A DNA stretch of 64,000 nt from Methylobacterium sp. PvR107 (lineage in GTDB: Bacteria; Pseudomonadota; Alphaproteobacteria; Rhizobiales; Beijerinckiaceae). Shown here piece after piece: positions 36,597-47,448 of the stretch. The stretch lies in contig NZ_JAFIBW010000001.1 in NCBI RefSeq assembly GCF_017833295.1, forward strand, positions 2,680,001-2,744,000, written 5' to 3'. The translations under genes and the position numbers were made by a program. Every line of letters begins with the position of its first letter. The stretch's first letter is position 1. Below the pieces are notes generated by a model. It worked only from the letters and a program-made list of their open reading frames with translations. It did no database searches and had not been told where the DNA came from.

Positions 36597-39500
36597 TCAG
36601 GCGGCCGGCTGCGCCCCCGGCTCCAGGTAATCCTGCACCGGCTGCGCCGGTCCGCCCCGCATCAGCACGTAGAGGAACGGCACCAGAAGCAGCGTCGCCG
36701 GCGTCGCGAAGGCGATGCCGCCCATGACGGCGCGGGCGAGCGCGGCGTTCTGCTCGCCGCCCTCGCCGGTGCCCAGCGCCATCGGGATCAACCCCAGGAA
36801 CATCGCAGAGGCGGTCATCAGCACCGGCCGCAGCCGGGTCTCGCCCGCGGTGATCGCCGCCTCCAGGGCGCTGCAGCCCGTTTCCTCCCGGTGCTCCTTG
36901 GCAAAGGTGACGAGCAGGATCGAGTTCGCCGAGGCGATGCCCACCGACATGATCGCCCCGAAGATCGACGGGATCGAGAACGTGGTCCCGGTGATGAACA
37001 GCGCGAAGGTAATGCCGCAGAAGGCCATCGGCAGGGCCGCGATCACCACGAAGGGGTCGCCCCAGCTCTGGTAGTTCACCGCCATCAGCAGGTAGACGGC
37101 GATCAGCGCGATGGCGAGGCCGACCTCCAGGCGGAAGAAGGCCGAGCGCATGTTCTCGATCTGCCCGCGCACCGTGATCTTGTCGGGCGCCTGCAGGTTC
37201 TTCTGCTCGTCCAGGACGATCGCGTCGATGTCGCGGGCCACCGCGCCGAGATCCCGGTCCTGGACCGACGCGAAGATGTCGAAGGTCGGCTGGATGTTGA
37301 CGTGGCTGATCATCGTCTGCGTCGGCATCCGGCGGATGTCGGCGAGGCTGGAGAGCAGCGTCAGCACGCCCGGACCGGAGCCGGTGGTCGCGGCGCGCAC
37401 GAACATCGGCGTGTTGCGCAGGTCGGTGAGCGAGCTGTTGCGATATTCGGGCGTCTGCACCCAGAGCTGGTAGGGGATGCCGGTCTTCGGATCGGGCCAG
37501 AAGTTCGGCGTCACCTGGTAGCTGCCCGACAGCGAGATGTTCATGTTCTGCGCCACCTGCTGCTCGGTCAGCCCGAGTTCGGAGGCGAGGCGCCGGTCGA
37601 CCTCGACGTAGAATTGCGGCTCGTTGACGATCTGCTGCAGGTGCACGTCGACGAGGCCCTTCGTGTGCTTCAGCCGCTGGACGATGCGCTGGGCCACCTC
37701 CAGGTCCTTCTCCTTGTTCCGGCCGGAGACCTGCACGTCGATCGGGGTGATCACGCCGAAGTTCAGGATCTGGGTGATCATGTCGGCGGGCTGGAAATAC
37801 ACGGTGACGTCGGGAAACCGCTTCATCAGCACCGCGCGCAGGCGCTTCTGATAGCCGGCCACCGCGTGGTGCCCCTCCTTGAGGCTGATCAGCATCTGGC
37901 CGTCGTTGTAGGAGACGAACGAACCGTCCGAGAACGCGAAATTGTAGTTGTTCGACGGCAGGCCGATGTTCTGGAGGATCTGGTCGACCTCATCCGGCGG
38001 GATCACCTCGCGGACCGTGCCCTCGATCTCGGCGAAGACCTGCCGGGCGGTCTCGATGCGCATGCCGGTGCGGGTGCGCAGATGCATGGTCATCTGGCTC
38101 GCCTCGATCTGCGGGAAGTAATCCTGGCCCACGAACATGAACAGCAATCCGGTCATGCCGAGCACGCCGCCGGCCGCGCCCAGGGTGACGAGCCGGTGGC
38201 GCAGCACCGCGTGGAGCAGGCCGACATAACCCCGATGGAACCGCGCGAAGCCGCGCTCGAAATGGCCATGGATCCACCCGGCGAGCCGCATCACGGGGGC
38301 GCCGACGAGACCGAGTCCCCGCGCGATCCGGCCCCGGCGGGGGGCCTCGTGCTGCGTCCGGTCCTTGGCATGCTTCTGCCGGTATTCCGGCGCCACGATC
38401 ACGTCGATCAGCAGCGGCACCAGGGTCCGTGACAGCAGGTAGGAGGTCAGCATCGCGAACACGACCGCGAGCGCCTGCGGGGTGAACAGGTATTTCGGCG
38501 TGTCGGTCAGCGCGAACACCGCCGTGAAGGCCGCGCAGATCGCAAGCGTCGAGATCAGGGCCGGCTTGGCGATCCCGGCGGCGCCGTGGACCACGCTCTC
38601 GCGGAACTCCTCGCCCTCCTCGAAGAGCCGGTAGGTGTTCTCGATCGCCACCGTGGCATCGTCCACCAGGATGCCGACCGCGAGCGCGAGGCCGCCGAGC
38701 GTCATGACGTTGATGGTCTGGCCCAGAGCCGCCAGCACGGCGAGTGAGGTCATCACGCAGAGCGGGATCGAGATCAGCACGATGATCGTCGAGCGCCAGG
38801 ATCCCAGGAACAGCAGGATCGCGAGCCCCGTCAGCGCCGCCGCGGTGAGCGCCTCGTGCAGCACGCCTTCGATGGCGTTCGACACGAAGACCGACTGGTC
38901 GAACAGCTGCTTGATCGACAGGCCTTCGGGCGCCGCCGCGCGGATCGTCGGCATCGCCGCCTTGACGTTGTTGACGACGTTGAGGGTCGAGGCGGTGCCG
39001 TTCTTGATGATCTGCATCAGCACGGCCTGCTGGCCGTCGGCGCTGACCACGTTGACCTGTGGCGGCCCGCCGTCGCGGACATAGGCGACGTCCCGCATCA
39101 GCACGGGCTGACCCGCCACCACCTTGATCGGCGCGGTGTTGAGCGTCTCGATCGACGGCGGGGTGGCGTTGAGCTGCACGGGGTATTGCTGCTCGCCGAT
39201 CTTGGTGAGCCCGGACGGCACCGTCAGGTTCTGGGCCGTCATGGCGTTGGTGACGTCGAGCGGCGTCAGGCCGAGCGCCTGCAGGGCGTTGAGATCGAGA
39301 TCGACCATGATCTGCCGGGGGGCGCCGCCGAACGGCGACGGCAGGGTCGAGCCCGGGACCTGCGCGAGCGTCTGACGGATCCGGTACTGGGCGTAATCGT
39401 AGACCTCGTTGAGGCTCTGCTTGGCCGACGTCAGGGCGAGCTGGATCACCGGCACCGACGAGGCCGAATAGCGCACGATCACCGGCGGCTGCGTGCCGGT

Positions 39501-39863
39501 GGGCATGACGGCGCGGATCGAGTTGGTGGAGGAAACGACCTGCGCGATGGCAAGGTCGATGCTGACCGAGGGGTCGAAATAGATCCGCTGGACCGCCGTG
39601 CCCTGGAGCGTCGTCGACTCCATGCGGCGGATGTTGTTGACGTTGTTGGAGATGCCGTACTCGGCATAGGTGGTGATGCGCTGTTCCATCTCCGGCGCGG
39701 ACAGGCCGGTATAGGTCCAGACCACCACGACGACCGGGATATCGACGACCGGCAGCACGTCCTTGGGCGTGACGAGGATCGCCCCGATGCCGCCTAGCAT
39801 CATCAGCACCGCGAGCACGTAGGTCGTGATCCGGAACTTGAGGGCGTAGAGGACGAGGCCCAT
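36597..39863 (-). CDS. RND efflux transporter permease (HAE-like)
   Basis: A 1088-residue inner-membrane pump. Twelve helices and two large periplasmic loops are predicted; the fourth helix contains GILVDDATVAIENTYRLFEE, the aspartate pair used for proton relay, and the N-terminus MGLVLYALKFRITTYVLAVL is typical. It would export hydrophobic or cationic compounds with proton uptake, but needs an adaptor and an outer-membrane channel. Neither is present within the flanking genes, so it is an orphan permease that borrows partners or has them elsewhere. An inverted repeat just upstream may be its operator. Confidence 0.92.
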   Translation of the reverse strand: MGLVLYALKFRITTYVLAVLMMLGGIGAILVTPKDVLPVVDIPVVVVVWTYTGLSAPEMEQRITTYAEYGISNNVNNIRRMESTTLQGTAVQRIYFDPSVSIDLAIAQVVSSTNSIRAVMPTGTQPPVIVRYSASSVPVIQLALTSAKQSLNEVYDYAQYRIRQTLAQVPGSTLPSPFGGAPRQIMVDLDLNALQALGLTPLDVTNAMTAQNLTVPSGLTKIGEQQYPVQLNATPPSIETLNTAPIKVVAGQPVLMRDVAYVRDGGPPQVNVVSADGQQAVLMQIIKNGTASTLNVVNNVKAAMPTIRAAAPEGLSIKQLFDQSVFVSNAIEGVLHEALTAAALTGLAILLFLGSWRSTIIVLISIPLCVMTSLAVLAALGQTINVMTLGGLALAVGILVDDATVAIENTYRLFEEGEEFRESVVHGAAGIAKPALISTLAICAAFTAVFALTDTPKYLFTPQALAVVFAMLTSYLLSRTLVPLLIDVIVAPEYRQKHAKDRTQHEAPRRGRIARGLGLVGAPVMRLAGWIHGHFERGFARFHRGYVGLLHAVLRHRLVTLGAAGGVLGMTGLLFMFVGQDYFPQIEASQMTMHLRTRTGMRIETARQVFAEIEGTVREVIPPDEVDQILQNIGLPSNNYNFAFSDGSFVSYNDGQMLISLKEGHHAVAGYQKRLRAVLMKRFPDVTVYFQPADMITQILNFGVITPIDVQVSGRNKEKDLEVAQRIVQRLKHTKGLVDVHLQQIVNEPQFYVEVDRRLASELGLTEQQVAQNMNISLSGSYQVTPNFWPDPKTGIPYQLWVQTPEYRNSSLTDLRNTPMFVRAATTGSGPGVLTLLSSLADIRRMPTQTMISHVNIQPTFDIFASVQDRDLGAVARDIDAIVLDEQKNLQAPDKITVRGQIENMRSAFFRLEVGLAIALIAVYLLMAVNYQSWGDPFVVIAALPMAFCGITFALFITGTTFSIPSIFGAIMSVGIASANSILLVTFAKEHREETGCSALEAAITAGETRLRPVLMTASAMFLGLIPMALGTGEGGEQNAALARAVMGGIAFATPATLLLVPFLYVLMRGGPAQPVQDYLEPGAQPAA

Positions 39864-40203
39864 GCGGTCTCCGCCGGCCGGCGGCGGGCCGGCAACTCCG
39901 CGTTGTGTACCGGCACACCGGACACCCGGTATGTTTCGGTATCACGTCCAGGGAGGCAAGGGGCGGGCCGCTTCGCCGCAGGGTCGTGGCCGTTTCCGCC
40001 GCCGAGGCGCGGCCGCGCGGTCCGTGCCGCCGCGGGCGGCGATTGTTGTGCTGGCGCCGAAGCGCCGGCCCGGGGCGCCGCGGAGCCCCGTCGGCGCGAT
40101 CAGCCCGGACCTCGCCGACGTGGCCTGACGGAGCGCCGCCTGGCGATGCCGCTCGGGTATGAAGGCCCGACGGCGCCCCGGCGCCGTATATCGGGCCGGC
40201 ATG
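39864..40203. other. Intergenic region upstream of the RND permease
   Basis: About 340 bases between the RND start and the porin terminator. Only Arg-rich shadow frames are present. It contains the palindrome described separately at 39908-39931; apart from that nothing was recognised. Confidence 0.4.
39908..39931. promoter_or_regulatory. Possible operator upstream of the RND permease
   Basis: The arms TACCGG (39908-39913) and CCGGTA (39926-39931) are exact inverted repeats spaced by 12 bases and lie about 45 bases upstream of the RND start. The size and position suit a TetR-type repressor, but no such gene is adjacent. Confidence 0.35.
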
Positions 40204-40236
40204 AAAAAGGGCGCGCGCCGATCCCGGCACGCGCCC
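40204..40236 (-). terminator. Intrinsic terminator of the outer-membrane protein gene
   Basis: Read on the minus strand, GGGCGCG and CGCGCCC arms (40209-40215 and 40230-40236) form a stem followed by five T residues (complement of 40204-40208). A second hairpin (CGCCCGGGACG paired with CGTCCGGGCG, 40246-40271) precedes it, closer to the stop codon. Confidence 0.75.
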
Positions 40237-40287
40237 TGAAAGATTCGCCCGGGACGCCAGGCGTCCGGGCGATCCGATTGGTGGATC

Positions 40288-41136
40288 TCAGAGGCCGCCG
40301 AACTTGTAGTTGAAGCCGGCGCGGACGATGCTGCCCTCGGTCCGGAAGCGCGAGATGTAGCCCGAGCCGAGGCCGACGCCCGGGATCGCGCCGACGAGCA
40401 CGTTCCGGCTGCCGAGATCGTAGTGGACGTACTCGGCCTTGACCGTCAGGGCGTCGTACTTCAGGCCCAGATACCGGCCCACCGCGAAGGTGTTCAGGAA
40501 GCTGTCGGTGGGCAGCGCGAACTCGATGCCGCCGCCGTAGGCGAAGCCGGTCTCGAAGTCGTCGTGGCGGCCGGCGAAGGCGAGGGCGCCGGCGGGCGAG
40601 AAGAAGTTCGCGTCGTAGGACACGTTGCCGTAGGCAAGGCCGCCCAGGCCGTAGACCATGACGCGGTCGAAGGCGTAGCCGACGCGGCCCACGAGCGTGC
40701 CGATCCAGTCGGTGCTCTGCCGGAAGCTGCTCAGCGCACCGGTGCTGCCGAGATAGGCGCGGTTCTTGGCCAGATCGGTCCAGTCGATGCTGTTGGCGAT
40801 GCCGACCACGATGCCCGAGCCCGGCGTGAACTGGTAGTTGAAGCCGGCCGTGCCGCCGATGTTGGCGAAGCCGTCATCGGAGATCCGGGTCGCCGCCGGG
40901 CGGGCGCCCGTCGCCACGTTGGCGATGTTGATAGCCGAGATGCCGGCCGTGGTGATCCGCTGGCTGTCGGTGAAGGTGTAGGCCGTCTCGAGACCGCCGT
41001 AGAAGCCCGTCCAGGTGAAGACCGGCACCGGCGTGAACACCGGCGGCGGGGCGGCACGGCGCGGCAGGTCGGCGGCCGAGGCGGCGGTCGAGACGAGGGC
41101 CGTCGCGGCGGTGGCGAGGAGGAGCTTCTTGATCAT
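40288..41136 (-). CDS. Outer-membrane beta-barrel protein (Omp25/OmpA-like)
   Basis: A 282-residue outer-membrane protein with a signal peptide ending in ASAADLPRRAAPP and alternating beta-strands such as FTWTGFYGGLETAYTFTD and YLGLKYDALTVKAEYVHYDL. The C-terminal aromatic-less end FNYKFGGL suits an eight-stranded barrel of the Omp25/Omp31 type common in Rhizobiales. Role is structural or porin-like; substrate unknown. It is followed by a strong double-hairpin terminator, which fits high expression. Codon bias is strong, as expected for an abundant protein. Confidence 0.88.
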   Translation of the reverse strand: MIKKLLLATAATALVSTAASAADLPRRAAPPPVFTPVPVFTWTGFYGGLETAYTFTDSQRITTAGISAINIANVATGARPAATRISDDGFANIGGTAGFNYQFTPGSGIVVGIANSIDWTDLAKNRAYLGSTGALSSFRQSTDWIGTLVGRVGYAFDRVMVYGLGGLAYGNVSYDANFFSPAGALAFAGRHDDFETGFAYGGGIEFALPTDSFLNTFAVGRYLGLKYDALTVKAEYVHYDLGSRNVLVGAIPGVGLGSGYISRFRTEGSIVRAGFNYKFGGL

Positions 41137-41442
41137 GGTGGCGGGATCCGACGTTACGCGTTGTTGCCCTCAGTTAAGCTCGGCCGCACTGATCCCGCTA
41201 TGCCCGCAATGCCACACTGTGACCTGAAAGCGCCCGAACACTGCCGAAGACTGGTATCGCCCCGTGCACGATTCGCCGTCGGCGCTTGACAGCGGGCCGC
41301 CCGCCGGAGGCACCCCGCGCGCCGGAGCTTGATCGCGGGCGGCCGAGCCTCTAAGCGGACCGCGCTTTTCGCCCCGTTCCGAGTTCGGGGCGACCGAGTC
41401 AATCCGGGGCACCGATTCGGTCCCCGCGCAGGAACGGGAATC
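41137..41442. promoter_or_regulatory. Divergent promoter region, omp / tuf
   Basis: About 306 bases between the outer-membrane protein and tuf. TTGACA at 41286-41291 could be a minus-35 box for tuf, but a good minus-10 box at 17 bases is not seen. Nothing else recognised. Confidence 0.4.
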
Positions 41443-42633
<1,191 letters not shown>

Positions 42634-42830
42634 GCGCGATCCGGGGCGGCGTCTCGCTCCGCTCCGTCCTGCCACGCCGGTCTCCGTCTCGACGGGGGCC
42701 GGCGTCATCGTTCCCGGGCGGCGGCGGGTCCTTGTCGGCGCGACGACCCCGCGATTTTGCGCTCGGAGGGCCCCGCCCCCCACCCAGCCTCTTGCAAGCC
42801 GGACCACGATGGGGCATTGGGCGGTGCGCT

Positions 42831-42907
42831 AGGAGTGTAGCTCAACTGGTCAGAGCGCCGGTCTCCAAAACCGGAGGTTGCGGGTTCGAGTCCCTCCACT
42901 CCTGCCA
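42831..42907 (+). tRNA. tRNA-Trp (CCA)
   Basis: Acceptor stem AGGAGTG (42831-42837) pairs with CACTCCT (42897-42903); the anticodon loop reads GTCTCCAAAAC with anticodon CCA, and the T-arm is GCGGGTTCGAGTCCC. A G discriminator and encoded CCA follow. It sits between tuf and secE, the conserved bacterial position. Confidence 0.97.
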
Positions 42908-43089
42908 GACATCCTGCCCGATCCCGCGCGGCGGCCCGGTCGACAAGCCGGGGGAGTTGCGCTAGAGCGGGCGCAATCCGAGATCTGAAGCGACCGTCGG
43001 TGCGGGCCCATCCGGGTCCTCGGCACCGATATTCGCATTCCCGGATGCGGTCTCTGCCTCGGGGCCGAACACGCACAGACACTGGCGCC

Positions 43090-43386
43090 ATGGCATCGAA
43101 CGAAGCGACCAAGAAGGTGGACCTGGTGCGCGGCGCAGCCCGCGGCCCCGCGAACCCGCCGCCGGCCCGGCCGGCGACGCCGGCTCGCGCGCCGCAGAAG
43201 CGCGCCACGCCGGGCGAGTTCTTCGCGCAGGTCCGCGACGAGGGGCGCAAGGTCACGTGGCCGAGCCGCCGGGAGACCACGATCACGACGATCATGGTCT
43301 TCGTGATGGTCGTGGCCGCCAGCCTGTTCTTCACGGTTGTGGATCAGGCCCTGCGCTTCCTGGTCGGCCTGATTCTGGGCGTCTGA
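43090..43386 (+). CDS. secE: Preprotein translocase subunit SecE
   Basis: A 98-residue single-helix subunit of the SecYEG channel. After a long Pro/Ala-rich N-terminal tail (residues 1-38), the conserved amphipathic region GEFFAQVRDEGRKVTWPSRR leads into the transmembrane helix TITTIMVFVMVVAASLFFTV. It is followed at short distance by nusG, the standard pair. The ATG at 43090 is chosen over the frame to 43000, whose additional 30 residues are unrelated. The longer tail compared with E. coli-type minimal forms is common in Methylobacteriaceae. Confidence 0.95.
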   Translation: MASNEATKKVDLVRGAARGPANPPPARPATPARAPQKRATPGEFFAQVRDEGRKVTWPSRRETTITTIMVFVMVVAASLFFTVVDQALRFLVGLILGV

Positions 43387-43438
43387 GTCGGAGGCGTCTG
43401 AGGGCGGCTCGCCGCCGGTCGGGGGAGACCCCGCGGAC

Positions 43439-43993
43439 TTGTCGGAGTTGAACGGAACCGTGTCGAAGCGCTGGTACATCGTCCACGCCTACTCGAACTT
43501 CGAGAACAAGGTCGCCCAGTCCATCAAGGATCAGGCGGCTCAGCGCGGGCTGACCGAGCTGTTCGACGAGGTGATGGTCCCGACCGAGAAGGTCGTGGAG
43601 GTCCGCCGCGGCCGGAAGGTCGATGCCGAGCGCAAGTTCTTCCCCGGCTACGTCCTGGTGAAGTGCGACCTCACCGACGAGGTCTACCACCTGATCAAGA
43701 ACACCCCGAAGGTCACGGGCTTCCTCGGCGCCGACAAGTCGAAGCCGGTTCCGATCCCCGATGCCGAGGCCGAGCGGATCAAGGGCCAGGTCGCCGAGGG
43801 CGTCGACCGGCCGAAGCCCTCGATCTCCTTCGAGATCGGCGAGACCGTCCGGGTCGCCGACGGCCCGTTCGCCAGCTTCAACGGCACCGTCGAGGAGATC
43901 GACGACGCCCGCTCCCGCCTCAAGGTGGCCGTGTCGATCTTCGGTCGTGCGACCCCGGTGGAGCTCGAATACGCCCAGGTCGAGAAGGCCTGA
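43439..43993 (+). CDS. nusG: Transcription termination/antitermination factor NusG
   Basis: A 184-residue transcription factor that binds RNA polymerase, Rho and ribosomal S10. The NGN domain starts RWYIVHAYSNFENKVAQSIK and the KOW domain is VRVADGPFASFNGTVEEID. The start is uncertain: TTG at 43439 follows a GGGGGAG stretch, while GTG at 43460 lies closer to the conserved region; both give the complete domains. It is 52 bases after secE and before rplK by about 220 bases. Confidence 0.95.
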   Translation: MSELNGTVSKRWYIVHAYSNFENKVAQSIKDQAAQRGLTELFDEVMVPTEKVVEVRRGRKVDAERKFFPGYVLVKCDLTDEVYHLIKNTPKVTGFLGADKSKPVPIPDAEAERIKGQVAEGVDRPKPSISFEIGETVRVADGPFASFNGTVEEIDDARSRLKVAVSIFGRATPVELEYAQVEKA

Positions 43994-44212
43994 GCCTCCT
44001 GATTTCGGCGGCCCTGAGGCCGTCCCGTCAATTCCGGCCGTCGCTGAGCGGCGGCCGCGAACTTGCCCCATCCTCCTGAGGCTGGGGCATCATCCGCGGG
44101 AGATCCGCCCGGCCTCGCCTCCGGGAATCCACGGCTCGCACCGCGACCTGCAACCGTCTGACCCGCCGCGCTTCAGGCCGCGTGGGGGCGGATTCTCATT
44201 GGGAGCAGTCCC

Positions 44213-44662
44213 ATGGCGAAGAAGATCACGGGTTACGTGAAGCTTCAGGTCCCGGCCGGCGCGGCGAACCCGTCGCCGCCGATCGGCCCCGCGCTCGGTC
44301 AGCGCGGCCTCAACATCATGGAATTCTGCAAGGCCTTCAACGCGAAGACCGCGCAGATGGAGAAGGGCACCCCGATCCCGGTGATCATCACCGCGTATCA
44401 GGACCGCTCCTTCACCTTCGAGATGAAGCAGCCCCCGGTCACCTTCTTCCTGAAGAAGGCCGTCGGCCTGAAGATCGGCAAGAAGCCGGCCTCCGGCTCG
44501 AAGACCCCCGGCAAGGGCCCGACCGTCGGCAAGATCTCCGAGGCGCAGCTGCGCGAGATCGCCGAGAAGAAGATGCCCGACCTCAACTGCGACTCGATCG
44601 AGTCGGCCGTTGCCATGATCCGCGGCTCTGCCCGGGCCATGGGCCTTGAAGTCACGGCCTGA
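44213..44662 (+). CDS. rplK: Ribosomal protein L11
   Basis: A 149-residue large-subunit protein of the GTPase-associated centre. Conserved blocks are [36 protein letters not shown] and [20 protein letters not shown]. It binds 23S rRNA and the stalk proteins, and it is the substrate of PrmA methylation and a sensor for stringent RelA signalling. It is separated from rplA by 11 bases and is cotranscribed with it. Confidence 0.98.
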   Translation: MAKKITGYVKLQVPAGAANPSPPIGPALGQRGLNIMEFCKAFNAKTAQMEKGTPIPVIITAYQDRSFTFEMKQPPVTFFLKKAVGLKIGKKPASGSKTPGKGPTVGKISEAQLREIAEKKMPDLNCDSIESAVAMIRGSARAMGLEVTA

Positions 44663-44673
44663 GGGAGGACATC

Positions 44674-45372
<699 letters not shown>

Positions 45373-45400
45373 AGCCGGGCGGATCAGCTACGTTGCGGAA

Positions 45401-45428
45401 CGCCCGGCCGGAAACGGCCGGGCGTTTT
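45401..45428 (+). terminator. Intrinsic terminator after rplA
   Basis: CGCCCGGCCG (45401-45410) and CGGCCGGGCG (45415-45424) form a perfect ten-base stem around GAAA, followed by TTTT. The GNRA-like tetraloop and T-run make this a textbook Rho-independent terminator. Confidence 0.9.
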
Positions 45429-45782
45429 CCGTTGTCGCGAGGGCGGCCGGAGCGGCCGGCCGACACCGACTTCTGACGCGGCGACGCAGCGGGACGCTCG
45501 GCCCGGGCTCCGCGACCGGGACCGGCGGTTACCGCCAGATCAGGGCGGACCGGATGCGGCCCGACGGCGGGAGCCTTCCGAGCATCGGGCCCGATGAGCC
45601 GCCGCTTCCCGCGCCATCGACCACCCTTCGGAGGTCGTCCTTAACGCCGCTCATGCCCTTCCCGATCGGGATTGCAGCACGGTTTGGGAGACGGGCCTCT
45701 CTGGCCGAGACCGCCGCGACTTGCCCCTTCTCCCGTGCGGGAGAGGGGATCCGCGCCGCGTCCCAAACCGTCGGAACCGGCT
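45429..45782. other. Intergenic region between rplA and degP
   Basis: About 354 bases between two convergent operons. Only shadow frames are seen. A CTTCTCCCGTGCGGGAGAGGG hairpin (about 45727-45748) may help end the degP message. Confidence 0.4.
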
Positions 45783-47333
45783 TTAGTCCAGCCCGATGGC
45801 GACGAAGCGCACGTCACCTGTGGCGCTCGCCACGAGCAGTAGGACCGACTTGCGGCCCTCCTTCTTCAGGGCGTCGACCCGCTTGGTCACGTCGGCCGGG
45901 GTGCTCACCGCCTCTTGGCCGACCTCGACGATCACCTCGCCGGGCTGGATCCGCTTGTCGGAGGCCGTCGAGTTCGGATCGACGCGGGTGACGACCACGC
46001 CCTTCACGGTGTCCTTGATCGAGTACTTCTTGCGCAGCTCGTCGGTGATGCCGGACAGGTTGAGGCCAAGCGCCTGACGGGTCGCGCTCTCGGGCTCAGG
46101 CTGGCGCAGGTTGGCGAGCTGCGGCTTGTCGCCGTCCTCCAGGCGGCCGAGGGTGACGGGCTTCGTCACCTCCTCGCCCTTGCGCATCACGACCACGTCG
46201 ACCTTCTGGCCGACCGGGGTGGAAGCGACGATGCGCGGCAGGTCGCCGGACGCCTTCACGGGCGTCCCGTTGAACTTCACGATCACGTCGCCGAGCTCGA
46301 TGCCGGCGGTCTTGGCCGGGCCCTTCTCGTCGACGCCGGCCACCAGGGCGCCGCGGGCCCCGCCCTTCAGGTTGAGGGCTTCGGCGGTGGCGTCATCGAC
46401 GTTCTGGATGCGCACGCCGAGCCAGCCGCGGCGGACCTCGCCGAAATCGCGGAGCTGGTCGATCACCGGCTTGGCCGTGCCCGACGGAACCGCGAAGCCG
46501 ATACCCACCGAGCCGCCGGTGGGCGACAGGATCGCCGTGTTGATGCCGATCACCTCGCCGTCCATGTTGAACAGCGGACCGCCCGAATTGCCCTTGTTGA
46601 TGGCCGCGTCGGTTTGGATGTAATTGTCGTAGGGTCCGGACTCGATGTTCCGGCCCCGGGCCGAGACGATACCGGCCGAGACCGAGCCGCCGAGCCCGAA
46701 CGGGTTGCCGATGGCGATGACCCAATCGCCGGGCCGCATCTTGTCGGAATCGCCGAACGGCACCGCCTTGAGCGGGTGATCGGCCGGCGGCTTCACCCGC
46801 AGCACCGCGAGGTCGATCTTCGAATCCTTGCCGACGATCTCGGCCTTCAGCTTGGTGCCGTCGTGCAGGATGACCTGGATGTCGTTGGCGTCGCCGATGA
46901 CATGGTTGTTGGTCACCACGAGGCCGGCCGCATCGATGATGAAGCCGGAGCCGAGGGAGTTCGACTTGCGCTGCTGGCGCGGCGTGTCGGTGTCGCCCCG
47001 CTCGCCACCGCCACCGCTACCGCGACCGCCCCGGCGGTTGAAGAACTCCTCGAACAGGTCCTCGAACGGCGTACCCGGAGGCACCTGCGGACCGGCGCGG
47101 CCGCTGCGCGCCTCGACCGTGGTGGAGGCCGAGATGTTCACCACGGCGTCGGTGACCTGCTCGGCGAGGTCGGCCAGCGAGGCCGGACCCTTGGCGAAGG
47201 CCGGGACCGGAAGGGCGGCGGTCGCCACGGATGCGCCGACCAGGATCGAGGCCATCAGCGCCCGGGCGCGTGAGCGGGGCTGCGCCTTCGCGCGGCCGAA
47301 GGACGCCTCGGGGGCGCTCGCGACGGGGTGCAT
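45783..47333 (-). CDS. degP: DegP/HtrA-family periplasmic serine protease (Do)
   Basis: A 516-residue periplasmic quality-control protease. A signal peptide lies near residues 25-47 (MASILVGASVATAALPVPAF), then the trypsin-like domain with VVTNNHVIG (His), SKIDLAVLRV (Asp) and AAINKGNSGGPLFN (Ser), then two PDZ domains (RGWLGVRIQNVD and TRVDPNSTASDKRIQPGEV). A Gly-rich loop precedes the catalytic core. It follows hflK-hflC on the same strand by about 115 bases, the conserved Rhizobiales order, placing it with membrane-protein quality control. The ATG at 47333 gives the export signal at the N-terminus. Confidence 0.95.
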   Translation of the reverse strand: MHPVASAPEASFGRAKAQPRSRARALMASILVGASVATAALPVPAFAKGPASLADLAEQVTDAVVNISASTTVEARSGRAGPQVPPGTPFEDLFEEFFNRRGGRGSGGGGERGDTDTPRQQRKSNSLGSGFIIDAAGLVVTNNHVIGDANDIQVILHDGTKLKAEIVGKDSKIDLAVLRVKPPADHPLKAVPFGDSDKMRPGDWVIAIGNPFGLGGSVSAGIVSARGRNIESGPYDNYIQTDAAINKGNSGGPLFNMDGEVIGINTAILSPTGGSVGIGFAVPSGTAKPVIDQLRDFGEVRRGWLGVRIQNVDDATAEALNLKGGARGALVAGVDEKGPAKTAGIELGDVIVKFNGTPVKASGDLPRIVASTPVGQKVDVVVMRKGEEVTKPVTLGRLEDGDKPQLANLRQPEPESATRQALGLNLSGITDELRKKYSIKDTVKGVVVTRVDPNSTASDKRIQPGEVIVEVGQEAVSTPADVTKRVDALKKEGRKSVLLLVASATGDVRFVAIGLD

Positions 47334-47448
47334 GATCGACCTCTTCAAGAACGCGTTTCCGGCTCCGCGGGCGGCCGACCGGATGTCGGACGCCCGCTGG
47401 TGTTGTCGCAAGGGGCGTCGGCGCACCAGCGCGCCGACACGTTCCCGG

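Noticed and set aside
37990..40230. A 746-codon minus-strand open frame overlapping the RND permease
   Set aside because: It is a shifted frame of the RND gene with Arg/Pro-rich composition; the permease frame has all its expected motifs.
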